Positions 49,848 to 58,997 are shown, counted from the first letter of the stretch. The stretch: DNA of 64,000 nucleotides from Rubellimicrobium arenae (GCF_017916295.1 NZ_JAFMSS010000011.1:1-64000), one strand, 5' to 3'. Translations and numbers: made by a program. The notes: a model not told the origin generated them from the letters alone.

Positions 49848-50695
49848 CGTCGCGCGATCTCGATGCTCCTCTCCTGACCACCTCGCGGCGGTTCTCGCCA
49901 CGGCTGCCGCGATTGGGGCTCGTTCCGGCATGGCTGGTGCTGATCGTGGTGCTGGCCTGGGCGGTGGGACCGACGCTCTTCACCGGACAGAGCGCCACGA
50001 CCGGCCTGCCGGGCGCGCAGCTCCAGGCGCCCGGGCTCGACCATCCGCTCGGAACCGACGAGCTTGGCCGCGACCTCCTCGCCCGGATCATCCACGGAGC
50101 CCGGCACACTCTGGCAGGGGCTACCGTCGCCGTCGGCGTGGGCCTTCTTGCCGGGAGCCTGATTGGTCTGGTCGCAGGCGCCGTGGGCGGGCGAACCGAT
50201 GCGATCGTCATGCGCGCAGTCGACGTGCTGCTGGCGATCCCCGCGCTGCTTCTGTCGCTGTCCCTCATCATCATCCTTGGCTTCGGTCCGATCCAGGTGG
50301 CTCTGGCAGTCGGTGTCACGTCCGTCGCGACCTTCGCACGGCTGATCAGGTCCGAGGTGCTGACGGTGCGCCAGGCCGACTACGTCGAGGCGGCGTTCGG
50401 CAGCGGCGGAACCTTCGCGCGGGTGCTCTGGCGGCACGTCCTGCCCAACTCGGTGACGTCGGTGCTGGCCTTCGCGGCCATCCAGTCCGGCTGGGCCATC
50501 CTTCAGATCTCCACCCTGGGCTTCCTTGGTTACGGGGCGCCGCCACCCACGCCCGAATGGGGCCTGATGATCGCGGAAGGGCGCAATTACATGACGACCT
50601 CCTGGTGGCTCACGCTCTTCCCGGGCCTGGCCGTGATCGCGGTCGTCCTCGCGGTCAACGCCGTCGGCCGATCGATGCTGAGGGCTGACGCATGA
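49844..50695 (+). CDS. ABC transporter permease, DppC type
   Basis: 283 aa from ATG 49844. First helix LVPAWLVLIVVLAWAVGPTL, the motif DHPLGTDELGRDLLARIIHG, five further helices, EAA loop YVEAAFGSGGTFARVLWRHV. The start overlaps the previous stop and the stop overlaps the next start (ATGA both times). A much longer upstream frame was rejected, since it only mirrors the DppB gene in another frame. Confidence 0.93.
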   Translation: MTSRDLDAPLLTTSRRFSPRLPRLGLVPAWLVLIVVLAWAVGPTLFTGQSATTGLPGAQLQAPGLDHPLGTDELGRDLLARIIHGARHTLAGATVAVGVGLLAGSLIGLVAGAVGGRTDAIVMRAVDVLLAIPALLLSLSLIIILGFGPIQVALAVGVTSVATFARLIRSEVLTVRQADYVEAAFGSGGTFARVLWRHVLPNSVTSVLAFAAIQSGWAILQISTLGFLGYGAPPPTPEWGLMIAEGRNYMTTSWWLTLFPGLAVIAVVLAVNAVGRSMLRADA

Positions 50696-52350
50696 CCCTA
50701 TCGCGCCCCACCCCCCAGCCACCGGAATCCGGTCTCGAGATCCGGGATCTGTCGATGTCCTACGTGACTCTTGGCCAGGCCCGGCCCGTGCTCCACGGCC
50801 TGAGCCTGTCCGTGAAGCCGGGCGAGGTGCTGGCCCTGGTCGGAGAGTCCGGCTCGGGCAAGACGACGACGGCCCAGGCGATCCTGGGGCTCCTTCCCGC
50901 GAATGCCCGGATCGACGGGGGCTCCGTTCATCTTGGACAGCAATCGCTGCTTGGCCTGTCGGACCGGGCCTGGATGCAGCTTCGCGGGCGACGCATCGGG
51001 TTGATCCCGCAAGACCCCGGCTCTTCGCTCAACCCGGTCCGGACCGTCGGCGCGCAGCTGGCCGAAGTCTTTGTCGTCCATGGCCTCGAGACGCGCTGGT
51101 CGGTGCGGGAGCGGGTGCTGGACGCGCTGGCCGAGGTAGGCTTGCCCGATCCCGCGCGCCACCATGACCAGTACCCGCACGAGCTGTCGGGCGGGATGCG
51201 CCAAAGGGTGCTCATCGCCATGGCGCTGGCGCTCAGGCCCGAGCTCGTGATTGCCGACGAACCCACAAGCGCGCTCGATGCCACGGTGCAACGGCACGTC
51301 CTGGACATGATCGACCGCCTGCGGGCCGAGCGGGGGACGGCCGTCCTCCTCGTCACCCATGACCTCGCCATGGCCGGCGATCGGGCGGACCGCATCGCCG
51401 TGCTGCGCAACGGGCGTCTGGAAGAGCAGGGCTGCGTCACCGCCGTCCTCGCGCATCCCGTGAGCGCCTACACCCGCCGCCTCCTGTCCGATATCCCGTC
51501 GCTCGCGCCGGCCCGCAGCCCTGCAATCCTCCGCGAAAGGAGGCGCGATGCCGCCGTGACGGTCGAGAACCTCGTCCAACGGTTCGCGACGCGGGGCAGG
51601 GGGACGATCCAGGCCCTGGACGGCGTGTCCTTCGAGGTCGCCCGGGGGACCACCCACGCCATCGTGGGCGAAAGCGGCTCCGGCAAGACGACCGCCATGC
51701 GGGCCATCGTCGGCCTCCAGCGACCGGCATCGGGACGCATCCTCGTCGGCGGCGAGGAGGTCACCGGGCTGAGGGGCGAAGACCTGAGGCAGTTCCGGCG
51801 CAGGGTGCAGCTCGTTTACCAGAACCCGTTTGCCTCGCTGGATCCGCGCCAGACGGTGCGGGCCATCGTGGAGGAACCCCTCCTCAATTTCGACCCTGTC
51901 CCCCGGGCCGAACGCGAGCGGGCCGCGGCTCAGGTGCTCGAGCGTGTGGCCTTGCCGGACGAGGTCTGGGACCGTCGTCCGGTCGCGCTGTCCGGCGGCC
52001 AGCGCCAGCGCGTCGCCATCGCGCGTGCCCTGGTGCTGAAGCCCGAGGTCCTGGTCCTGGACGAAGCGGTCTCGGCCCTGGACGTGACTGTCCAGGCCCA
52101 GATTCTCCGGCTTCTCGACGAACTCCAGCGTGACCTGGGGCTGACCTACCTCTTTGTTTCGCACGACCTTTCGGTGGTGCGGGCCATCGCGGACAGCGTT
52201 TCGGTGCTCCATCGCGGGCGCGTGGTGGACGATGGCCCGGCACACCGGGTCTTCGCCGCCCCAAGGAGCGAGCACACCCGCGCCCTCATCGCCGCCATCC
52301 CGGGCGGCCAACCCCGTTCGGCCAGGACCCTTGAAGGAGCGACCTCATGA
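50692..52350 (+). CDS. fused double ATP-binding protein of ABC transporter (DppD-DppF type)
   Basis: 552 aa with two complete ATPase domains. Domain 1: Walker A GESGSGKT at 51-58, signature LSGGMRQRV, Walker B ELVIADEPTSALDATVQ, LVTHDLAM. Domain 2 (about 285-540): GESGSGKT, VYQNPFASLDPRQTV, LSGGQRQRVAIA, VLVLDEAVSALDVTVQ. In domain 2 the usual Walker B EPTSAL reads EAVSAL (Pro-Thr replaced), but the catalytic Glu remains. It powers both permeases. Overlaps the luciferase-like gene by 4 bases. Confidence 0.94.
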   Translation: MTLSRPTPQPPESGLEIRDLSMSYVTLGQARPVLHGLSLSVKPGEVLALVGESGSGKTTTAQAILGLLPANARIDGGSVHLGQQSLLGLSDRAWMQLRGRRIGLIPQDPGSSLNPVRTVGAQLAEVFVVHGLETRWSVRERVLDALAEVGLPDPARHHDQYPHELSGGMRQRVLIAMALALRPELVIADEPTSALDATVQRHVLDMIDRLRAERGTAVLLVTHDLAMAGDRADRIAVLRNGRLEEQGCVTAVLAHPVSAYTRRLLSDIPSLAPARSPAILRERRRDAAVTVENLVQRFATRGRGTIQALDGVSFEVARGTTHAIVGESGSGKTTAMRAIVGLQRPASGRILVGGEEVTGLRGEDLRQFRRRVQLVYQNPFASLDPRQTVRAIVEEPLLNFDPVPRAERERAAAQVLERVALPDEVWDRRPVALSGGQRQRVAIARALVLKPEVLVLDEAVSALDVTVQAQILRLLDELQRDLGLTYLFVSHDLSVVRAIADSVSVLHRGRVVDDGPAHRVFAAPRSEHTRALIAAIPGGQPRSARTLEGATS

Positions 52351-53378
52351 CCTCGAAGCGCATCGGCTTCTTCTCGCGTCTCCTCGACGACGCGCCGCCC
52401 GGCGAGCGCTACCGGATGGGCGTGGAGCAGGTTCTCAGGGCCGAGGCGCTCGGCTTCGACAGCTTCTGGATCGCGCAGCATCACTTCGACGGGACCGAGG
52501 GCGGAATGCCGTCGCCGCTCCTGTTTCTGTCGCACCTCGCGGCACGGACCTCGTGGATACGTCTCGGGACCGGGATCGTGACCTTGCCGATGGAGCAGCC
52601 GCTTCGGGTCGCCGAAGACGCGGCGGTGCTCGATGCGCTGTCGAACGGGCGGCTGGAGATCGGCCTCGGCTCCGGGGGAACCCCCACCTCCTTCGCGGCC
52701 TTCGGACTTGACCACGGCGCCCGGTCCGAGGTCTTCGACCGGCATCTGGCTGTGCTGCGGTCCGCCTGGGCCGGCAAGGACGTAGGCGGCGGCAACCTCC
52801 TGTATCCTGCCGCGCCCGGACTGAATGACCGGGTCTGGCAGGCCACCTTCTCGGTTCGGGGCGGCGAACGCGCCGGGCGGGACGGCGATGGCCTCTTGCT
52901 GTCGCGCACTCAGCCCCGCCCGCCGGGCGAGCCGCTCCTGCCGCTGCACGAGATCCAGCTGCCGATCGTCGACGCCTACCACGCCGCGCTGCCGCCCGGA
53001 CGGGCGCCGCGCATCCTGGCCTCCCGCAGCGTGTTCGTCGCCGACAGCCGGGCCGATGCAAGGACCTTTGCAGAGGCCGGCCTGCGCCGGATCGCCGAAC
53101 GGTTCCGCCGTGCCGGCCACGAACTCCCGGGCACGAGCATCGACGACCTGATCCGCGCCTTCGATACCCATTGCGGCACTCCGGACGAGGTCGCCGAGAG
53201 CCTGTCGCGGGATGCCACCCTGGCGCACGCCACCGATGTGGCGGTGCAGGTCCATTCCGTCGACCCGCCTCACCGGTTCATCCTCCGCTCGCTGGAACTG
53301 TTCGCCCAGCAAGTGGCTCCGGCGCTCGGATGGACCGCCCTACCAGCCCGGCCACGCATGGCCGCGCTCCGCCCCTGA
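52347..53378 (+). CDS. FMN-dependent luciferase-like monooxygenase (LLM class, KPN_01858-like)
   Basis: 343 aa TIM barrel of the bacterial luciferase family: GFDSFWIAQHHFDGTEGGMP, RLGTGIVTLPMEQPLRVAED, LDALSNGRLEIGLGSGG. Uses reduced flavin to oxygenate a small substrate; desulfonation or ether/thioether cleavage are typical reactions. A flavin reductase is not encoded nearby. Translational overlap with the transporter ATPase implies that it acts on the imported compound. The family name KPN_01858 is from memory of TIGRFAMs. Confidence 0.9.
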   Translation: MTSKRIGFFSRLLDDAPPGERYRMGVEQVLRAEALGFDSFWIAQHHFDGTEGGMPSPLLFLSHLAARTSWIRLGTGIVTLPMEQPLRVAEDAAVLDALSNGRLEIGLGSGGTPTSFAAFGLDHGARSEVFDRHLAVLRSAWAGKDVGGGNLLYPAAPGLNDRVWQATFSVRGGERAGRDGDGLLLSRTQPRPPGEPLLPLHEIQLPIVDAYHAALPPGRAPRILASRSVFVADSRADARTFAEAGLRRIAERFRRAGHELPGTSIDDLIRAFDTHCGTPDEVAESLSRDATLAHATDVAVQVHSVDPPHRFILRSLELFAQQVAPALGWTALPARPRMAALRP

Positions 53379-53390
53379 AAGGACCTGACC

Positions 53391-53990
53391 ATGACCGATC
53401 TCATCACCCGGCTCTCGGGGCTGTCCGTGGGCTCGCCCGAGGACCGGGCCTTCGCGAACCGCGCCGAAGCCCGCCGCCAGTCCGAGGACAGCTATCTGCT
53501 GCTGCTTCACCCCGCCGATTCCGGCCCCGTGTCGCTGGTCGAGCGGCGGGCCGTCGCAGCCTTCGTCGCGGTGCTGCATCAGCAGCCCGAGACGGCGGCT
53601 CATTACCGCGCCCTCCTTGAGGGGACCGACTCCGTCCTGGCACCTACGGTCCTTCGGCTGGCCGAGAGCGCGCGCGGCCCGGGTCCCTGGGGTCGCTACC
53701 CATCCGGTCCGCTGTCACATGAAGACCAGCCCGGGGCGCCGTTCCGGCTGACGCGCGAACAACGCGACGCCATCGGCCTTCGCCTCGCCGCCGCCCTGGA
53801 GCATGCGCATCTCCTGACCTTGCACCCGCGGGACGCCTCCAGGGACGCCCTGCAGGCCCTCTTGGACGCGGGGTGGACGACGCCGGGCATCGTCACGCTG
53901 TCCCAGCTCGTGGCCTTTCTTGCGTTTCAGATCCGTGTCGTGGCCGGCCTGACCGTCCTTCAGGCCGCCCGTTCCGCTGTTCCCGCCTGA
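53391..53990 (+). CDS. CMD-domain protein (Avi_7170-like)
   Basis: 199 aa, mainly helical; ATG 53391 has AAAGGA 7 bases upstream. It resembles carboxymuconolactone-decarboxylase/AhpD-like proteins (ERRAVAAFVAVLHQQPETAA, LVAFLAFQIRVVAGL), but the redox CxxC of AhpD is absent; there are no cysteines at all. Lies 12 bases behind the luciferase-like gene. May pair with the next protein, which does carry the CxxC. Family name from memory. Confidence 0.82.
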   Translation: MTDLITRLSGLSVGSPEDRAFANRAEARRQSEDSYLLLLHPADSGPVSLVERRAVAAFVAVLHQQPETAAHYRALLEGTDSVLAPTVLRLAESARGPGPWGRYPSGPLSHEDQPGAPFRLTREQRDAIGLRLAAALEHAHLLTLHPRDASRDALQALLDAGWTTPGIVTLSQLVAFLAFQIRVVAGLTVLQAARSAVPA

Positions 53991-54002
53991 TCGGAGATCC
54001 GC

Positions 54003-54608
54003 ATGACCGACACCGTCCTGAGCCATCCCGGCAACCATGAACCCGACCGTTTCACCACGGACAACCTCGGCTGGCTGCCGTGGCTGCCGCCGTTGGCGGA
54101 GGAGGAGCTGACCCAACGCCATCGCGACGGGCTGGCAGATCCCTCTCGCGCGAAGTCTCCTTATTTCATGCTGCTGGCGCATGATCCCGAAGTCTTAGGC
54201 GCACGCACCCGGGTCGACCGCGACATCTTCTACAACACGCAGGGCGGGCTCCCGCGGGCCGACCGCGAGCTGGCCGCGACCGCTGTCTCGCGGGTGAACG
54301 GCTGCATCTTCTGCGCCTCGGTGCATTCACGCTTCGCCGCGCGCCACTCCAGACGCGAGACGGACGTGCAGGCACTTCTGGACCATGGCCCGACGGTCCC
54401 GCTTGGCGAGCGCTGGGGTGCCATCGTCCGCTCGGCGACAGCCCTGACCGCCACGCCCCCGGCCCTTGCCCCGGAGAACGTGGACGACCTGAACCGCGAG
54501 GGCCTGACCGCTGAAGAGCAGGTGGACCTGGTCCTTGCCTCGGCCTTCTTCCACTGGGCGAACCGGCTGATGCTCTCGCTGGGCGAGCCCACAGCGGCCG
54601 GAGCCTGA
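54003..54608 (+). CDS. alkylhydroperoxidase (AhpD)-like CMD protein (Avi_7169-like)
   Basis: 201 aa. The core VNGCIFCASVHSRFA gives Cys101, Cys104 and His108, the AhpD-type redox site. N-terminal LGWLPWLPPLAEEELTQRH and the C-terminal helix LVLASAFFHWANRLMLSLGE are typical of this subgroup. Likely removes peroxides or peroxidic products made by the luciferase-like enzyme (inference from the operon). Family name from memory. Confidence 0.88.
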   Translation: MTDTVLSHPGNHEPDRFTTDNLGWLPWLPPLAEEELTQRHRDGLADPSRAKSPYFMLLAHDPEVLGARTRVDRDIFYNTQGGLPRADRELAATAVSRVNGCIFCASVHSRFAARHSRRETDVQALLDHGPTVPLGERWGAIVRSATALTATPPALAPENVDDLNREGLTAEEQVDLVLASAFFHWANRLMLSLGEPTAAGA

Positions 54609-54618
54609 GGGCGCGAGG

Positions 54619-55356
54619 ATGGCACTGGATCGTCAGAGCCCAGGGCAGGAGGGGCAGGTCCGGGTGCGATTCCACCTTCGGTCGGGGCCGTTCTGCCCGC
54701 TCGCGCAGCGCGTCATGGTGGCCCTTGCGGTGTGTGGAGCCTCTTGGTCGAACGATCCGACCGCAGCGGATGGCGAAGCTCCCACCCTCGTCGTCACGCG
54801 TCCAAGGGTGCCTCGGCTGGTGGAACGGGATCATCTTGCCATGCTCGATCTGGTCGAGGCGTTCCGTCCTGGGCCGAACCGCCGGCCCGGCACCCTCACC
54901 GGGCCTGAGACGACACGGAGGATCATCGACCTGGGCGTGTCGGTGCAGTCGGGCCTTTCGGCCGTGACGCGGGCGACGGAGTCGAACGAGCACGACATGG
55001 CCATCTTTCGCCTCCGCGATCGGCTCCAGCGGCTCGAGGATCTGTTGCCGCCTGACGTCGGAGTCCCCGGGGCCGTGCTGCACCGGCACGAGGTCGTGCT
55101 GGGGCCGACCCTCTGGCGGTTGAGGGTGCTCGACCAGCACTGCGAGACTTACCTGATGACAGGCCTGCCCCGGATCGCGGCTTGGGAGCGGACGATCACC
55201 GGCCATGCCGCGATGCGGGCCGTGTTCCCCGCCGACGCCGAGCGGATCTACCTTTCCACGCTCAGGAGGCGCGGCGCCGTCCTCCTGTCGATCGCCGACG
55301 CGGCGACATGGCGCCTCCTGATCGGCCATTCAGGACAGCTTCGCGGCGCGGGCTGA
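54619..55356 (+). CDS. glutathione S-transferase-like protein
   Basis: 245 aa. The N-terminal thioredoxin-like part (FHLRSGPFCPLAQRVMVALA) and the C-terminal helical GST domain (FRLRDRLQRLEDLLPPD, LWRLRVLDQHCETYLMTGLP) are recognisable. The glutathione-binding E-S motif after the cis-Pro region is not seen (VPRLVERDHLAML instead), and the N-terminal domain is shortened, so activity is doubtful. It begins 10 bases after the AhpD-like gene, so it probably belongs to the same operon. A final segment of about 25 aa has no counterpart in ordinary GSTs. Confidence 0.75.
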   Translation: MALDRQSPGQEGQVRVRFHLRSGPFCPLAQRVMVALAVCGASWSNDPTAADGEAPTLVVTRPRVPRLVERDHLAMLDLVEAFRPGPNRRPGTLTGPETTRRIIDLGVSVQSGLSAVTRATESNEHDMAIFRLRDRLQRLEDLLPPDVGVPGAVLHRHEVVLGPTLWRLRVLDQHCETYLMTGLPRIAAWERTITGHAAMRAVFPADAERIYLSTLRRRGAVLLSIADAATWRLLIGHSGQLRGAG

Positions 55357-55504
55357 GCCCTCTGCAGGTTAGCGTTCAGGCCGACGGCGCCCGAAGGGGG
55401 CTGCCTCGAAGGACAACGGAGGATCTGTGGAGCCGATACGTCCGAAAGAGAGCTTGGCCGCCGAACCATGACCAAACCACGGGCCGCCAGCGACTCCGCC
55501 CTCG

Positions 55505-56125
55505 TCAGGACCACGGGGAGCGCGGCGCGCTCCAGCCGCGCTGGACGCTCACGACCCTCAGGATGAAGGCGGCGACGACCCCGATGACGGCCAGGACGGG
55601 CTCCGGACCACCGACCTGCCGGCCGATCACCGGAATTGCGGCCCCGACCAGGGCGGCCAGGGCATAGATCTCTTCCCGAAGGACCCGAGGCACCTCGGCG
55701 ACCAGGAGATCGCGGGCGGCTCCGCCTCCGACTGCGGTCATGACCCCGAGCAGGATGCTCGCCACGGGGTCGAGCCCGAATTCCATGGCCTTTCGGCAAC
55801 CGGTCACGGCGAAAAGTCCAAGGCCCAGGGCGTCGAACAGCATCACGGGCTTTCTCAGCCGGTTCAGCAGTGGATGGAAGAAGAACGCGACCAGGCCCGC
55901 CCCGAACGCCGCGAGAAGGTAGCGCTCGTCGACCAGAGACGCTGCAGGCGTCGCGCCCAGCAGCGAGTCCCGCAGCATCCCGCCCGCCAGAGCCGCCGCC
56001 GCGGCAAGGGTCAGGACGCCGACGATGTCGAGGCCACGGCGCACCGCCAGCGTACCGCCACTCAGCCCGAAAACGAAGGTGCCAAGAAGATCGAGAGCAA
56101 TGAGCAGGGACGACGGGTCCGTCAT
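55505..56125 (-). CDS. TRIC-family (UPF0126/YicG-like) membrane protein
   Basis: 206 aa, seven hydrophobic helices in two repeats with the characteristic glycine-rich signatures (LGTFVFGLSGGTLAVRRGLD and ALGLGLFAVTGCRKAMEFGL; MTAVGGGAARDLL). Prokaryotic TRIC proteins are trimeric cation channels, some K+-selective. Convergent with the GST-like gene and upstream of nothing obvious, so apparently a single-gene unit. Confidence 0.93.
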   Translation of the reverse strand: MTDPSSLLIALDLLGTFVFGLSGGTLAVRRGLDIVGVLTLAAAAALAGGMLRDSLLGATPAASLVDERYLLAAFGAGLVAFFFHPLLNRLRKPVMLFDALGLGLFAVTGCRKAMEFGLDPVASILLGVMTAVGGGAARDLLVAEVPRVLREEIYALAALVGAAIPVIGRQVGGPEPVLAVIGVVAAFILRVVSVQRGWSAPRSPWS

Positions 56126-56327
56126 TGGGGCCCGGCCCCTTGGTCAGAATCCCGCCGGAGCCTCCTGTCAGCCGCTGCCTCCGGGAAAGGGACGCAAGCC
56201 GTCCGGGTGTTGTCCGGTCGACCGGCCTGATCGATCACAAGGGCGCGGCTGACTCGTGGCACGGACCTGACCGCGCGGTTCAATCCGGGCCTTGTGTCGC
56301 CGCCTATGCTGCCAGTTCTGGTCGTCA

Positions 56328-57305
56328 TCACGTGATTCCGGTCTGCGTGGAGCGCCAGGCCTCCGGAGGCATCCCTTCGGCCTCCCGGAAGGTCCGCGTC
56401 AGGTGCGAGGTATCGCAGAATCCGGTCTCAGCGGCGATCTGGGCCACGGACCGGCCTGTGCGGCTCAGCAGGTGCTTGGCCTGGGCGAGACGGATGCGGC
56501 GATCCGCCTCCTTGGGCGTCACTCCGAGCGCGTCCCCGAAATGACGCTCCAGCTTCCGTCGGCTCACGCCCAGCCGTTCCGCCAGATCGGTCACCCGCAG
56601 GGGCGCCTCCATGGACTGCTGCATGGCGAGAAGCGCCCGCCGGACGAGCGGCTCCTTGGTTGTCAGCTCGAGCGGAAGGCCGGGTTGCGGACGCTCGGCC
56701 CCCAGGGCCTCGTCGATGATCATGATGGCAAGGCTCTTGCGTGCCGCCGCCGGGCCGATGTGCCGATCCACGAGAAAGGCGGCCAGATGCGCCGAGGAGG
56801 CGCCGCCAGAGCAGGACAGCCGATCCCGATCGACGACGAAGATCTGGTCCGACACCGGCACGAGCCCATCGAACTCCGTCAGGAAGTCGTCATGGTGGAA
56901 CCAGCTCACGCAGGCCTTGTAGCCGTTGAGCAGCCCGGCCCGGTGCAGGATGAAGGTGCCGGTGCAGACGCCAACCAGGGGAACGCCGGCCTCGGCGGCG
57001 CGGCGCAGGAATGCGGTGTGGTCGGGGTGCAGGCGCTCGATCTCGTCCATGAGGCCGCCCACCACGACGATGTAATCGAAGCGGGTCGGGTCCCCGAGCC
57101 GCTCCTCGGGATGGATGCGGATGCCGCAGCTCGACTCCACCGGGTCCATGGTGGGTGACAGCACACGCCAGCGGCACAGGATGGGGCGGGACCGGTCGCC
57201 TTCGTCGGCCGCAAGCCGCAGCACGTCCACGAAGTTCGCGAAGGCGCAGAGCGTGAACCGGGGCGCCAGGATGAAGCCGATGCGGAGGCGCGGGGCAGGG
57301 GTCAT
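56328..57305 (-). CDS. GlxA/GbdR-type AraC-family regulator
   Basis: 325 aa from ATG 57305 (weak site; the frame is open further upstream). N-terminal DJ-1/PfpI amidotransferase-like domain (about 5-180: GFILAPRFTLCAFANFVDVL, VGVCTGTFILHRAG) and C-terminal double HTH_18 (about 215-320: VTDLAERLGVSRRKLERHFG, VAQIAAETGFCDTSHLTRTF). This is the architecture of GbdR and SouR, which respond to glycine betaine, dimethylglycine or sarcosine. It is divergent from soxB across 124 bases, so it very likely activates the sox operon. Confidence 0.9.
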   Translation of the reverse strand: MTPAPRLRIGFILAPRFTLCAFANFVDVLRLAADEGDRSRPILCRWRVLSPTMDPVESSCGIRIHPEERLGDPTRFDYIVVVGGLMDEIERLHPDHTAFLRRAAEAGVPLVGVCTGTFILHRAGLLNGYKACVSWFHHDDFLTEFDGLVPVSDQIFVVDRDRLSCSGGASSAHLAAFLVDRHIGPAAARKSLAIMIIDEALGAERPQPGLPLELTTKEPLVRRALLAMQQSMEAPLRVTDLAERLGVSRRKLERHFGDALGVTPKEADRRIRLAQAKHLLSRTGRSVAQIAAETGFCDTSHLTRTFREAEGMPPEAWRSTQTGIT

Positions 57306-57429
57306 CTTGCTTGGTCCGGGTTCGAGAACGGTGTCCCAAAGATACAACGATTCTGCCGCAGGAATACAGGTGAGCGGCAACGGCTGTGACATAATGCGAC
57401 GATCCGGCTGGCCGCCACCGAGAGCCCCC

Positions 57430-58683
57430 ATGACCCATTACTCCGCCTTTTCCCTCCTCAAGAACGCCCTCTCCGGCCACAAGAACTGGCGCGAGCAGTG
57501 GCCCGACGCCCAGCCCAAGGCCGAATACGACGTGATCATCGTCGGCGCGGGCGGGCATGGACTCGGCGCGGCCTACTACCTCGCCAAGGAGCATGGCATC
57601 ACCAACGTCGCGGTGATCGACAAGGGCTGGCTGGGCGGCGGAAATACGGGGCGCAACACCACCATCATCCGGTCGAACTACCTGTATGACGAAAGCGCCA
57701 AGCTTTACGACCACGCGCTCGACCTTTGGGAGGACCTGAGCCAGGACCTCAATTACAACGTCATGTACTCCAAGCGCGGCGTCATGATGCTCGCGCACAA
57801 CGTCCACGACATCCAGAGCTTCAAGCGCCACATCCACTCGAACCGGCTGAACGGCGTGGATAACCGCTGGCTCACGCCCGAAGAGGCCAAGGAGTTCTGC
57901 CCGCCGCTCAACATCTCCAAGGACGCGCGCTACCCGGTCATGGGCGCGGCGCTGCAGATGCGGGCGGGGACGGCGCGGCACGACGCGGTGGCCTGGGGCT
58001 ATGCCCGCGCCGCCGCCGCGCGGGGCGTCGACATCATCCAGAACTGCCCGGTCATCGCGATCCGGCGCGGGCCCGACGGCGCCGTGCAGGGCGTGGACAC
58101 CGCCAAGGGCTTCATTAAGGCCAAGAAGGTCGCCGTCTCGACCGCCGGGAACACCTCGGTCGTCATGCAATCGGCCGGGCTCAGGATGCCGCTCGAAAGC
58201 TATCCGCTGCAGGCGCTGGTCTCCGAGCCGGTGAAGCCGGTCTTCCCCTGCGTGGTGATGTCGAACACCGTGCACGCCTATATCAGCCAGTCCGACAAGG
58301 GCGAGCTGGTGATCGGCTCGGGCACCGACCAGTATGTCAGCTACTCCCAGCGCGGCGGCCTGCCGCTGATCGAGCATACCGTCGCGGCCATCTGCGAGGT
58401 GTTCCCGATCTTCTCGCGGATGCGGATGCTGCGGAAATGGGGTGGCATCGTGGACGTGACGCCCGACCGCTCGCCCATCCTGGGCAAGCTGCCGGTCAAG
58501 GGGCTTTACGTGAACTGCGGCTGGGGCACCGGCGGCTTCAAGGCCACGCCGGGCGCCGGGCACCTCCTCGCCTGGACCGTCGCCAAGGACGAGCCGCACC
58601 CGATCAACGCGCCCTTCACGCTCGAACGTTTCACCACCGGTCGGCTGATCGACGAAGCCGCCGCCGCCGCCGTCGCGCACTAA
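57430..58683 (+). CDS. soxB: sarcosine oxidase beta subunit
   Basis: 417 aa, usual size. N-terminal FAD-binding DAO fold with YDVIIVGAGGHGLGAAYYLA and the long Rossmann motif; QMRAGTARHDAVAWG contains His184, the likely counterpart of the His that carries covalent FMN in heterotetrameric enzymes. The C-terminal DVTPDRSPILGKLPVKGLY and CGWGTGGFKATPGAG are conserved. Part of the SoxBDAG complex that demethylates sarcosine to glycine, giving H2O2 and, with tetrahydrofolate, methylene-THF. First gene of the operon. Confidence 0.96.
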   Translation: MTHYSAFSLLKNALSGHKNWREQWPDAQPKAEYDVIIVGAGGHGLGAAYYLAKEHGITNVAVIDKGWLGGGNTGRNTTIIRSNYLYDESAKLYDHALDLWEDLSQDLNYNVMYSKRGVMMLAHNVHDIQSFKRHIHSNRLNGVDNRWLTPEEAKEFCPPLNISKDARYPVMGAALQMRAGTARHDAVAWGYARAAAARGVDIIQNCPVIAIRRGPDGAVQGVDTAKGFIKAKKVAVSTAGNTSVVMQSAGLRMPLESYPLQALVSEPVKPVFPCVVMSNTVHAYISQSDKGELVIGSGTDQYVSYSQRGGLPLIEHTVAAICEVFPIFSRMRMLRKWGGIVDVTPDRSPILGKLPVKGLYVNCGWGTGGFKATPGAGHLLAWTVAKDEPHPINAPFTLERFTTGRLIDEAAAAAVAH

Positions 58684-58694
58684 AGGACACGCCC

Positions 58695-58997
58695 ATGCTC
58701 CTGATCCATTGCCCCTACTGCGACGACACCCTGCCCGAGCCCGAGTTCGCCTACGCGGGCGAGGCGCACATCGCGCGCCCCGCCGATCCCATGGCCCTCT
58801 CGGACGAGGAGTGGAAGAACTTCCTCTTCATCCGCTCGAACCCGCGCGGCACGCATTACGAACGCTGGCGGCACATCCATGGCTGCGGGCGCTTCTTCAA
58901 CGCGATCCGCGACACCGTCAGCGACAAGTTCGTCATGACCTACCGCGCCGGTGAGCCGCGCCCGAACCTCGACGCCCTCAAGGAAGCCGCAGAATGA
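58695..58997 (+). CDS. soxD: sarcosine oxidase delta subunit
   Basis: 100 aa. Zinc ligands are visible as Cys6 and Cys9 (HCPYCD) with the later HIHGCGRFF (His around 60-62, Cys64). Small structural subunit of the heterotetramer. ATG 58695 has AAAGGA 8 bases upstream. It lies 11 bases behind soxB and overlaps soxA by 4 bases. Confidence 0.95.
   Translation: MLLIHCPYCDDTLPEPEFAYAGEAHIARPADPMALSDEEWKNFLFIRSNPRGTHYERWRHIHGCGRFFNAIRDTVSDKFVMTYRAGEPRPNLDALKEAAE

Noticed and set aside
57306..57429. A clear activator-binding palindrome between the GlxA-type regulator and soxB
   Set aside because: Only short imperfect dyads (for example around TGCCGCA/GCGGCA) were visible, too weak to call.
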